From Halonatronomonas sp051745425 (GTDB lineage: Bacteria; Bacillota; Halanaerobiia; Halanaerobiales; Halarsenatibacteraceae), in assembly GCA_051745425.1 (NCBI GenBank), contig JBNJEB010000070.1:1-7723 (forward strand): a stretch of DNA of 7,723 nt, given 5' to 3'. Numbering within the stretch: position 1 is the first letter of the stretch; every line of letters starts with the position of its first letter. The notes under the pieces were generated by a model. It did not search any database. It was not told where the DNA came from and saw only the letters and a program-made list of their open reading frames with translations. Position numbers and translations under genes: made by a program. Below, piece by piece: positions 1 through 6,670 of the stretch.

Positions 1-2048
1 CCTCTGGGATAACCATTACCATCCCATCTCTCATGATGATATAATATTACATTAGCTATATCAGTAAGTTTATCAGAAGACCTGGCGATTCTATAACCTG
101 TCTCAGGATGCTTTTGAATCTCCTCCCATTCTTTATCTGTTAATTTAGCCTCTTTCTTCAATATTTCTTCAGAAGTTGAAATCATGCCAATATCATGTAG
201 ATAAGCAGCTTTCTTTAATCTCTCAAGGTTATTTGAGTCAAATCCTAATTCAGCTCCAATCTCCATTGCCATCTTCTTTAGTCGCTCACAGTGAAGCTGA
301 GTCTCAAATTCTTTCTCCCCTAATTTACCCATTAAAGTTTCTAAAACCAGATTTTTTACTTTTTCACTCTCTTTTATCTTATTCTCATACATATTTGTAT
401 CAGCATTCTTTAAAACCTCATTAACATCTTCATTTTGACTATTCTTTGTAGCAAGTCCTAGAGCAATACTTACAGGAATAATTGTACTATCTTCATTTTT
501 ACAATTATCCTTAATCCTTAACAATATCTTTTCTGCTTCCTTTTTAGAAGTATCTGGAAGGATAATTGTAAACTCATCTCCACCAAACCTGCCAATAATA
601 TCTTCTTTTCTACATGAGTCTTCCAAGATAACAGCAACTTTTTTTAGTAGTTCATCTCCGGCTTCATGTCCAAAGGCATCATTAACAAGCTTTAAGCTAT
701 TAACATCCCCTGCAATAATAGATAAAGGTAACTGCCTTTTGCTATCAAGTCTTCTTAGTTCTTCCTCAACAAACATTCTATTATATAAACCTGTTAGTTT
801 ATCATGAAAACCAAGATATCTAATTTCTTTTTCAGCCCTGAGTCTTTTAATTGCTGTTGCTGTATGAGAAATTAAAAGTTCAGTTAATTTCAGATCATTT
901 TTATCAAACTTTCCAACTTCTACTGAAATAACCTGAAAAATTCCATACTCCTCAATAGGTACAGTAATAGCAGATCTATATTCGCTTTTAACTGGATTTG
1001 CTAATTCTTCTTCTCTAACATCTTTAGTTATAAGGGACTCCTGATTCTTATAAACCTTTCCTCCAATTCCATCAACTGGACCAGAAACCGAGCCTCCATC
1101 AGGCACTCCACTCGAAGTCATCTTCACCTTAAACATATTATCTTCAACCAAGTCAAGAGTACAAACATCAAATTCTAGAATTCTTTCAGCAGCCTCAACA
1201 GTTAACTTATAAACTGTTTCTTCATTGTTAGCTGAAGCAAGTTTAATTGCAACATTATGAAGTTCTTCAATTTTATTATATGCTGAAACTCTATCAGAAA
1301 TATCTCTAACAACCATAACAGCTCTATCAGACCCAGCTGCAATCATCCTGGCTTCAAACCATTTCTTGCCACCTAAAACCTCTAGCTCATATTCAAAAAC
1401 TTTAATTTCTACATCATTTAATGCTTCATTCAGATTTTGCATTATCACCTTTGCCTGTTGCTCAGGTAAAACCTCATTAATCTTTTTTCCTAATAATCTT
1501 TCTCTTACATCATATAAATTTTCATTTTGACCGGTCCAAATTTTTAAATATCTTCCCTGGTCATCTAGAAAAAGTAAAATATCAGGAAGCGTAGCAATTA
1601 TAGATTGAAATAATTCTTCTCGTTCATAAAAATTTTTCTCTGCTTTTTTCTTTTCAGTAATATCATCAGCCAGACAAAAAACTCCTTTAATGTTTCCATT
1701 CTCATTATAAACTGGCTGCCTCTTAATTTTTAAAATATGTTTTTTGCCATACTGGTCTGTTAAGCTCTGCTCTACAATAAGTTTTCTGCCAGTTCTAAAT
1801 ACTATTCCATTATCTTCAATAAAAATCTCTGCCTCTTTTTTAATCGGAAAAATATTTTTAATATTATTTGAGCATAATTCTTTTGGCTCTAGACCAAAAA
1901 AATCAGCATGCATTTGATTAACTTCCTGATAAGAATCAACATCATCTAAATACCAGGCATGAAAATCCAATTTCTGAAAAAAGATATTATATAAATTTTC
2001 ACTGGATAAATTACTATTAACTGTTATCTGATTTAAGGACAAATCCAT
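1..2048 (-). CDS. PAS-PAS-GAF-GGDEF-HD-GYP cyclic-di-GMP signalling protein, C-terminus cut by window edge
   Basis: Predicted cytosolic sensor enzyme that may both make and break cyclic-di-GMP; 682 complete codons are visible and the frame is still open at the left edge. Reading from the ATG at 2048, two PAS-like sensor domains lie at about residues 20-135 (ending in DITEKKKAE) and 143-255 (ending in VVRDISDR), and a GAF-like domain at about 265-400. The GGDEF domain is at about 408-565, opening with YLGFHDKLTGLYNR. It carries D448, N456 and GHEAGD (460-465), an intact GGDEF (489-493) and an RxxD product-inhibition site (RKED, 480-483). An HD-GYP domain starts near 575, with HD at 618-619 and HHERWDGNGYP at 671-681, where the window ends. 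No signal peptide or membrane segment is visible, so the signal is probably cytosolic. The two motifs suggest bifunctionality by family knowledge; the actual net activity and ligand cannot be read from the sequence. The gene lies beyond the terminator of the pyk operon, so it is probably transcribed separately. Confidence 0.93.
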   Translation of the reverse strand, partial: MDLSLNQITVNSNLSSENLYNIFFQKLDFHAWYLDDVDSYQEVNQMHADFFGLEPKELCSNNIKNIFPIKKEAEIFIEDNGIVFRTGRKLIVEQSLTDQYGKKHILKIKRQPVYNENGNIKGVFCLADDITEKKKAEKNFYEREELFQSIIATLPDILLFLDDQGRYLKIWTGQNENLYDVRERLLGKKINEVLPEQQAKVIMQNLNEALNDVEIKVFEYELEVLGGKKWFEARMIAAGSDRAVMVVRDISDRVSAYNKIEELHNVAIKLASANNEETVYKLTVEAAERILEFDVCTLDLVEDNMFKVKMTSSGVPDGGSVSGPVDGIGGKVYKNQESLITKDVREEELANPVKSEYRSAITVPIEEYGIFQVISVEVGKFDKNDLKLTELLISHTATAIKRLRAEKEIRYLGFHDKLTGLYNRMFVEEELRRLDSKRQLPLSIIAGDVNSLKLVNDAFGHEAGDELLKKVAVILEDSCRKEDIIGRFGGDEFTIILPDTSKKEAEKILLRIKDNCKNEDSTIIPVSIALGLATKNSQNEDVNEVLKNADTNMYENKIKESEKVKNLVLETLMGKLGEKEFETQLHCERLKKMAMEIGAELGFDSNNLERLKKAAYLHDIGMISTSEEILKKEAKLTDKEWEEIQKHPETGYRIARSSDKLTDIANVILYHHERWDGNGYPR

Positions 2049-2054
2049 CACCTC
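2047..2054 (-). promoter_or_regulatory. Ribosome binding site overlapping the start codon of the PAS-GGDEF-HD-GYP gene
   Basis: GAGGTGAT on the minus strand matches the 16S anti-Shine-Dalgarno sequence well, but it overlaps the ATG at 2048, leaving only two bases between GAGG and that ATG. The in-frame TTG at 2042 (third codon) would have a normal spacing of eight bases after GAGG. The true start may therefore be TTG, shortening the protein by two residues. Confidence 0.5.
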
Positions 2055-2077
2055 ATAATTTTCAGTATCTTAAATCG

Positions 2078-2091
2078 CTAAATTAATTTAG
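2078..2091. repeat. 14-bp perfect palindrome in the leader of the PAS-GGDEF-HD-GYP gene
   Basis: CTAAATTAATTTAG is identical to its own reverse complement. It lies about 30 bases upstream of the start codon, where a regulator could act. It consists almost only of A and T, so chance is a real alternative. No clear -35/-10 promoter pair could be placed around it. Confidence 0.3.
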
Positions 2092-2144
2092 TAGTTCTTA
2101 TTTCTTAATTTCTTGATAAATATAATTTCTCCTGCTAAAATATT

Positions 2145-2180
2145 GAAAAAATAAAACCCTGCCAGAAAAATCTGGCAGGG
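2145..2180 (-). terminator. Rho-independent terminator ending the dnaE-aspA-pfkA-pyk operon
   Basis: A perfect 10-bp stem (CCCTGCCAGA pairing with TCTGGCAGGG, 2157-2180) closes a four-base loop. On the minus strand it is followed by the U-rich tract TTTTATTTTTTC. It begins 39 bases after the pyk stop codon. The plus-strand side lacks a T-run, so it works in one direction. It separates the glycolytic operon from the downstream c-di-GMP gene. Confidence 0.95.
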
Positions 2181-2219
2181 CATAAATCCATTCATGTATA
2201 ATTTTAGTTTATTTAAGAG

Positions 2220-3971
2220 TTACTTCAAATGAGCCTTGCCTTTATAAACTAATCCTCGTATGCCATCTAAAGTGACTTCTTCTCCATCTTCTAATGAATT
2301 TATCTCTTCGCCGACACCGACAACAACAGGCATTCCAAAGTTAAGTCCAACTATAGCTGGATGTGAAGTCAGGCCACCTTCAGCAGTTATTACTGCTGCC
2401 GCCTTCTCCATAGCAGGAATAAATCCTTTATCTGTTATTGCAGTTACTAAAATATCCCCTTCTTGAATCTTCTCATTGGCTTCTTCAGCAGTATTAGCAA
2501 TAACAATTTTACCAGTTACTATTCCTCTACCAACTCCAATTCCTTCAATTAATGGCTTGCCAACTACTTCTACCTTAATTAAATTAGTTGTTCCAGGCAT
2601 ACCAGTTGGAGCTCCTGCAGTAATCGTGATTAAATCTCCAAGTTGAATTAATTCATGTTCTAAAGCTACATCTATTGCAGTATCAATCATTTCATCTGTT
2701 GAGCTCGTAAATTTACTGATTAAAGGATAGACTCCCCAGCTTAAAGTCAAGAAATGTTGAACCTTTTTACTGGGCGTTGCCGCAATTATTTTAATAAAAG
2801 GTCTAAATTTCGAAACAACTCTGGCAGTTAAACCAGATCCAGTCGCAGTTAATAATGCATCTGCATCAAGATTAACTGCAGTTTCACAGGCTGCAAAGCT
2901 GATTGATTCAGTTGTAGACTTACTGCTAGGCTTTCTATTAGCCATTTTATCTTTAAATATTTTAGAATCTTCAATTTCCACTGCTATCCTCGCCATAGTT
3001 TCAACTGACTGGACAGGATATTTCCCTGCAGCAGATTCACCAGAAAGCATGATAGCATCAGTCCCATCAACAATAGCATTTGCAACATCTGATGCCTCTG
3101 CTCTAGTTGGACGAGGATTTCTAATCATAGAATCCAACATCTGAGTTGCAGTAATAACTGGAATGGCAGCTTCATTACATTTCTCAATTATTATTTTCTG
3201 GATAACTGGTACTTTCTCAGTAGGAATCTCAACGCCTAAGTCACCTCGGGCAACCATAATCCCATCAGAAACTTCAATAATTTCATCAATATTTTCTACG
3301 CCTTCTTCATTCTCAATCTTTGGGACAATATTTATATCCTCTGCTCCATTTTCTTCTAATAGCTTTCTTATCTCTAAAACATCTGAAGCTTTCCTAACAA
3401 AAGAAGCAGCAATAAAATGAACTTCTTCTTCTACCCCCAATAAAATATCCTTGCGATCCTTATCAGTTAAAGCAGGAAGTTGAACCTTAACCCCAGGAAG
3501 ATTTACACCTTTTCTCGAACCTAATTCACCACCGTTGATTACTTCACAGTAAATATCACTGCCTTCTATCTTCCTAACATTAAGTTCAATCAAACCATCA
3601 TCAATTAGAATTATACTGCCTTCTTTAAGGTCTTCATTTAATTTTTTATAAGTGACACTAACCCGGTTTTTATCGCCCTCTATCTCTTCAGTTGTTAAAA
3701 TTATTTCTTCCCCTGCTGTCAGCTGAACCTTATCATCTTTTAAAACCCCGGTTCTTACCTCAGGACCTTTTGTATCAAGCATAATACCAATAGGCTTTCC
3801 AAATTCCTTCTCAACTTCTTTAACCATGTCCATCCTGGCCTTTTGTTCAGCGTGGTCCCCGTGGGAAAAATTAAACCTGGCAACATTCATACCTGCTTCA
3901 GCCATCTTCATGATAGTTTCCTTGTCATTACTGGCAGGTCCCAATGTACAAACAATTTTAGTTTTTCTCAT
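2220..3971 (-). CDS. pyk: Pyruvate kinase with C-terminal PEP-utiliser-like domain
   Basis: Catalyses the last step of glycolysis, phosphoenolpyruvate + ADP to pyruvate + ATP, in the cytosol. The protein has 583 residues against about 470 for E. coli PykF; the excess is an extra C-terminal domain (about 475-583) like that of Geobacillus pyruvate kinase. The N-terminal barrel opens with KTKIVCTLGPAS and ARFNFSHG (R32, N34, S36). The B domain spans about 70-168. The catalytic lysine is K218 in VPKIENEEG, the metal ligands are E220 and D244 (ARGDLG), and ATQMLDSMI and SGESAAGKYP follow. The regulatory C domain spans about 345-470. The extra domain carries GGLTSHPAIVG with H537 at the place of the phospho-histidine of PEP synthase and enzyme I; no phosphotransfer is established for it in this family. 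The start is supported by AAGGAGGA about six bases upstream. It is the last gene of the operon, 43 bases after pfkA and just before the terminator. Confidence 0.98.
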   Translation of the reverse strand: MRKTKIVCTLGPASNDKETIMKMAEAGMNVARFNFSHGDHAEQKARMDMVKEVEKEFGKPIGIMLDTKGPEVRTGVLKDDKVQLTAGEEIILTTEEIEGDKNRVSVTYKKLNEDLKEGSIILIDDGLIELNVRKIEGSDIYCEVINGGELGSRKGVNLPGVKVQLPALTDKDRKDILLGVEEEVHFIAASFVRKASDVLEIRKLLEENGAEDINIVPKIENEEGVENIDEIIEVSDGIMVARGDLGVEIPTEKVPVIQKIIIEKCNEAAIPVITATQMLDSMIRNPRPTRAEASDVANAIVDGTDAIMLSGESAAGKYPVQSVETMARIAVEIEDSKIFKDKMANRKPSSKSTTESISFAACETAVNLDADALLTATGSGLTARVVSKFRPFIKIIAATPSKKVQHFLTLSWGVYPLISKFTSSTDEMIDTAIDVALEHELIQLGDLITITAGAPTGMPGTTNLIKVEVVGKPLIEGIGVGRGIVTGKIVIANTAEEANEKIQEGDILVTAITDKGFIPAMEKAAAVITAEGGLTSHPAIVGLNFGMPVVVGVGEEINSLEDGEEVTLDGIRGLVYKGKAHLK

Positions 3972-3983
3972 CTTATATCCTCC

Positions 3984-3997
3984 TTATAATATTATAA
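3984..3997. repeat. AT-only palindrome overlapping the pyk ribosome binding site
   Basis: TTATAATATTATAA is a perfect 14-bp palindrome in the pfkA-pyk gap. Its end overlaps the first bases of the pyk Shine-Dalgarno sequence (AAGGAGGA, 3978-3985 read on the minus strand). It also contains a TATAAT box, but no matching -35 element is seen 16-18 bases upstream. It could be a weak internal promoter, a weak hairpin, or chance in AT-rich DNA. Confidence 0.25.
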
Positions 3998-4014
3998 TCT
4001 TATAGGTTTTGAAA

Positions 4015-5016
4015 TTATAGAGATAATATATGGGCCAATTCTACAATCTCATGATTTATACTGTCTTCTTCTTTTAAAACTTCTTCTAAAGATGTACTGA
4101 TTATATCATGATTTTTATAACCAACCATTAACTTATTCTTGCCATCTCTTAATAATTTAACTGCTTCATACCCCATTCTGCTAGCAAGAATCCTATCCAT
4201 GGCAGTGGGAGAACCACCTCGCTGTAAATGACCAAGTATAATTACTCTTGTCTCCAGACCAGTTCTCTCTTCTATCTCATTACTGAGATCAAAAGCCGGA
4301 CTTTCTGACTGTTTTCTGTTAGGCTTTAAATCACCATTAACACCTTCAGCCACCATAATAATGCTATGAAGTTTTCCTTTATCATAACCTCGCTGTATCT
4401 TTTTACAGACTTCTTCTGAAGTAAACTCTATCTCAGGAATTAGAATATATTCTGCACCACTGGCCAGACCACTCATTAAAGCCAGAGAACCAGAATGACG
4501 ACCCATAACTTCAATAATAAAAGTCCTTTCATGGGAAGTGGCAGTATCTCTAATTTTATTGACTCCATCAATAACAGTATTCATTGCTGTATCAAATCCT
4601 ATACAATAATCAGTACCACCAAGGTCATTATCTATAGTTCCCGGGATACCAACTACCCTTATATCAGATTCATCAGCTAACTTTTCTGCCCCCTGAAGGC
4701 TACCATCGCCTCCAATAATTACTACTCCTTCAATTCCTTCTTGCTTCAAATTTTCTATAGCCTTTTTTCTACCCTCAACAGTTTTAAATTCAGGACATCT
4801 TGCCGAATGAAGAATAGTTCCTCCCCGGTGAATAATATCAGCGACTGAACGTCTATATAGAGGGTCAAAATTACCATTTATCATTCCGCTGAAACCATGT
4901 TTGATCCCAACAACATCCATATCAAAATAAATCGCTGTTCTAACAACTGACCTAATCGCAGGGTTCATGCCAGGGGCGTCTCCCCCGCTGGTCATCAATC
5001 CAATCTTTTTACCCAT
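4015..5016 (-). CDS. pfkA: ATP-dependent 6-phosphofructokinase
   Basis: Phosphorylates fructose 6-phosphate to fructose 1,6-bisphosphate, the committed step of glycolysis, as a cytosolic tetramer in this family. The ATP site is seen in TSGGDAPGMN (9-18) and GGDGS (102-106). Glycine at 105, where pyrophosphate-dependent enzymes have aspartate, indicates ATP use. The catalytic PGTIDND places D129 and D131 at the positions of E. coli D127 and D129. MGRHSG (171-176) and GHLQRGGSP (262-270) are conserved sugar-phosphate site motifs. Effector-site residues known from E. coli appear conserved (R22, R26, R55, R156, E189, K213, K215), so ADP activation and PEP inhibition are plausible. The length of 333 residues exceeds the usual 320, mostly because of about 12 extra residues near 227-240. 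The start ATG follows GGAGG at a spacing of seven bases; that site overlaps the stop codon of the preceding 58-residue gene. Confidence 0.98.
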   Translation of the reverse strand: MGKKIGLMTSGGDAPGMNPAIRSVVRTAIYFDMDVVGIKHGFSGMINGNFDPLYRRSVADIIHRGGTILHSARCPEFKTVEGRKKAIENLKQEGIEGVVIIGGDGSLQGAEKLADESDIRVVGIPGTIDNDLGGTDYCIGFDTAMNTVIDGVNKIRDTATSHERTFIIEVMGRHSGSLALMSGLASGAEYILIPEIEFTSEEVCKKIQRGYDKGKLHSIIMVAEGVNGDLKPNRKQSESPAFDLSNEIEERTGLETRVIILGHLQRGGSPTAMDRILASRMGYEAVKLLRDGKNKLMVGYKNHDIISTSLEEVLKEEDSINHEIVELAHILSL

Positions 5017-5022
5017 ATATTT

Positions 5023-5030
5023 CCCTCCTA
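5023..5030 (-). promoter_or_regulatory. pfkA ribosome binding site overlapping the upstream stop codon
   Basis: TAGGAGGG on the minus strand contains the TAG stop of the 58-residue gene (5028-5030) and the GGAGG site of pfkA. Ribosomes finishing the small gene would sit on the pfkA start region, so the two are likely to be translationally coupled. Confidence 0.7.
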
Positions 5031-5204
5031 AAAATTCTCATTTAAAAACTCATAAACTTCTTCTGCTTCACTGGCCAGGCTTTTTATCTGATAACTGTCA
5101 TCAGAAAGTTTTTCTACTTCAATCATAAAGCCATTGGCCAATAACTTATCTTCTATCTTATCAGCTTCTGTTTTATCATGAGCTACATAAATAATCTGCC
5201 ACAT
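5028..5204 (-). CDS. Small conserved-looking protein of unknown function, 58 residues
   Basis: I do not recognise a function. The protein begins MWQIIYVAHDKTEADKIEDK and ends YEFLNENF. The pattern is strand (WQIIYVAH), helix (DKTEADKIEDKLLANG), strand (FMIEVEKL), strand (SYQIKSL), helix (ASEAEEVYEFLNE). This is a compact beta-alpha-beta-beta-alpha arrangement resembling small DUF2007-type or ferredoxin-like domains. It is acidic, soluble and without cysteines. A good ribosome binding site (AGGAGAGGGG, 5213-5222) precedes the ATG. It lies 28 bases after aspA and 11 bases before pfkA, with its stop overlapping the pfkA ribosome site, which argues for real, coupled expression. From memory, similar proteins of about 60 residues occur next to pfkA in clostridia, sometimes labelled glutamate decarboxylase; it is far too short for that enzyme and lacks any PLP site, so such a name should not be transferred. 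Confidence 0.85.
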   Translation of the reverse strand: MWQIIYVAHDKTEADKIEDKLLANGFMIEVEKLSDDSYQIKSLASEAEEVYEFLNENF

Positions 5205-5232
5205 GCTATATGCCCCTCTCCTTTTTACATTA

Positions 5233-6642
5233 TTAATTGAGAAGATTTTTGCCGGCTATTCCCGGTTCAGTCATCTCATGGGGATTTAATATCTGATCAA
5301 GTTCTTCTTCACTCAAGATACCTTCTTCTAAAATAATACTTTTTACAGATTTATCTTCTTCCAGTGCCCTTTTAGCAATCCTGGAAGCTGCTTCATATCC
5401 TACATGGGGGTTAATAGCTGTTATTATTCCCACACTATTTTCAACTAGATTTTTACATCTTTCCACATTGGCTTCAATACCCTTAATGCAATTCTTATTA
5501 AAAGTTTCAATACCATTTTTCAACATCTCTATAGATTGAAAAAGGTTATAAATCAAGACTGGCTGCATTACATTTAACTCTAGTTGCCCGGCTTCAGCAG
5601 CCATTGTCACTGTTGTATCATTTCCAATAATCTGAAAAGCTATCTGATTTACAACTTCCGGAATAACCGGATTAACTTTGCCTGGCATTATAGATGAGCC
5701 TGGCTGAACAGCAGGTAAATTAATCTCATTGATTCCTGTTCTAGGTCCAGAAGATAAAAGCCTTAAATCATTAGCAATTTTAGAAAGATTAGTAGCGGCC
5801 GTCTTTAAAACAGATGAAACTCCAACAAGTGCATCGACATTCTGGGTAGCATCCACAAGATCTTCAGCCTGCTGAAATTCTCGTCCAGTAATTTTATTTA
5901 ATACCGAGGTGACATTATGGACATATTCCAGATCAGCATTTAGGCCTGTTCCAATGGCAGTTGCCCCTAAATTAATGACAAGTAAATCATCAATGGTATT
6001 TTTAATCCTTTTTTTGTCTCTTAATAGGGAAGTTGCATAGGCATTAAATTCCTGGCCCAACCTGATTGGAACTGCATCTTGAAGCTGAGTTCTCCCCATC
6101 TTGATAACTTCATTAAATTCTTCAGCCTTATCTTTAAAAACAAAATGTAGATCCTCAATTTTTTCAGAAAGCTCTTCTAACATATTAATAACTGCTACCC
6201 TTACCGCTGTAGGAATAACATCGTTAGTAGATTGACCCATATTAACATGATTATTAGGGTGGACCAACATATATTCCCCTTTTTCGCCTCCAAGAATTTC
6301 AGTTGCTCTATTGGCAAGAACTTCGTTCATATTCATATTGATAGAAGTACCAGCTCCACCCTGGACAGCATCAACAATAAACTGCTCCTTCAAACTACCT
6401 CCAGCTACTTCATCACAGGCCTGTATAATAGCAGCTGCTTTATCTTCAGAAAGAAGCCCTATATCTCTATTACTAATAGCTGCTGCCTTTTTAACCTTGG
6501 CCAGCGCTCTAACAAGTCGATGATGAATTTTTAAATCAGTAATTTTAAAATTCTCAGCAGCCCTTAATGACTGGATACCATAATAAGCATCAACTGGAAC
6601 TTCCTTTTTGCCAATTGAATCTCTTTCTTCTCTTGTTTGCAT
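5233..6642 (-). CDS. aspA: Aspartate ammonia-lyase (aspartase)
   Basis: Reversibly converts L-aspartate to fumarate and ammonia; in anaerobes it feeds fumarate and supplies or releases nitrogen. The 469 residues match the usual 468-478 of the class II fumarase/aspartase family, which acts as a cytosolic tetramer. The three conserved regions are present: GTSINMNMNEVLANRA from residue 98, HVNMGQSTND (132-141), and the family signature GSSIMPGKVNP (315-325), whose serine pair holds the catalytic base on the mobile loop. Aspartase rather than fumarase is favoured by GRTQLQDAVP (183-192, glutamine where fumarase has histidine), by VIPEVVNQ directly after the signature, and by the N-terminal KKEVPVDAYYG. 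The ATG is preceded by GGAGG at 12 bases, a little far but the only good site. It lies 28 bases after dnaE and 28 before the small gene, so it is apparently cotranscribed with both. Confidence 0.96.
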   Translation of the reverse strand: MQTREERDSIGKKEVPVDAYYGIQSLRAAENFKITDLKIHHRLVRALAKVKKAAAISNRDIGLLSEDKAAAIIQACDEVAGGSLKEQFIVDAVQGGAGTSINMNMNEVLANRATEILGGEKGEYMLVHPNNHVNMGQSTNDVIPTAVRVAVINMLEELSEKIEDLHFVFKDKAEEFNEVIKMGRTQLQDAVPIRLGQEFNAYATSLLRDKKRIKNTIDDLLVINLGATAIGTGLNADLEYVHNVTSVLNKITGREFQQAEDLVDATQNVDALVGVSSVLKTAATNLSKIANDLRLLSSGPRTGINEINLPAVQPGSSIMPGKVNPVIPEVVNQIAFQIIGNDTTVTMAAEAGQLELNVMQPVLIYNLFQSIEMLKNGIETFNKNCIKGIEANVERCKNLVENSVGIITAINPHVGYEAASRIAKRALEEDKSVKSIILEEGILSEEELDQILNPHEMTEPGIAGKNLLN

Positions 6643-6670
6643 AAATTTTTTCTGCCTCCATTATTTTATA

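Noticed and set aside
176..424. Plus-strand open frame opposite the HD-GYP region
   Set aside because: It lies antisense within a well-recognised minus-strand domain, has a low-complexity Ser/Leu composition and no ribosome binding site.
2055..2144. A sigma-A promoter for the sensor gene
   Set aside because: Candidate -10 boxes (TATATT, TAAGAT, GATACT on the minus strand) exist, but none has an acceptable -35 at 16-18 bases, so no promoter is called although one is expected here.
5028..5204. Glutamate decarboxylase as the name for the small gene
   Set aside because: Fifty-eight residues cannot hold a PLP-dependent decarboxylase and no lysine motif of that family is present.
6232..6534. Plus-strand open frames opposite aspA, and similar ones opposite pyk and pfkA (2260-2466, 3163-3420, 4495-4680)
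   Set aside because: They are antisense shadows of strongly conserved enzymes and show no family resemblance or start signals of their own.
5233..6642. Class II fumarase instead of aspartase
   Set aside because: GRTQLQDAVP and GSSIMPGKVNPVIPEVVNQ fit aspartase; fumarases have GRTHLQDATP and NPTQCEA at these places.
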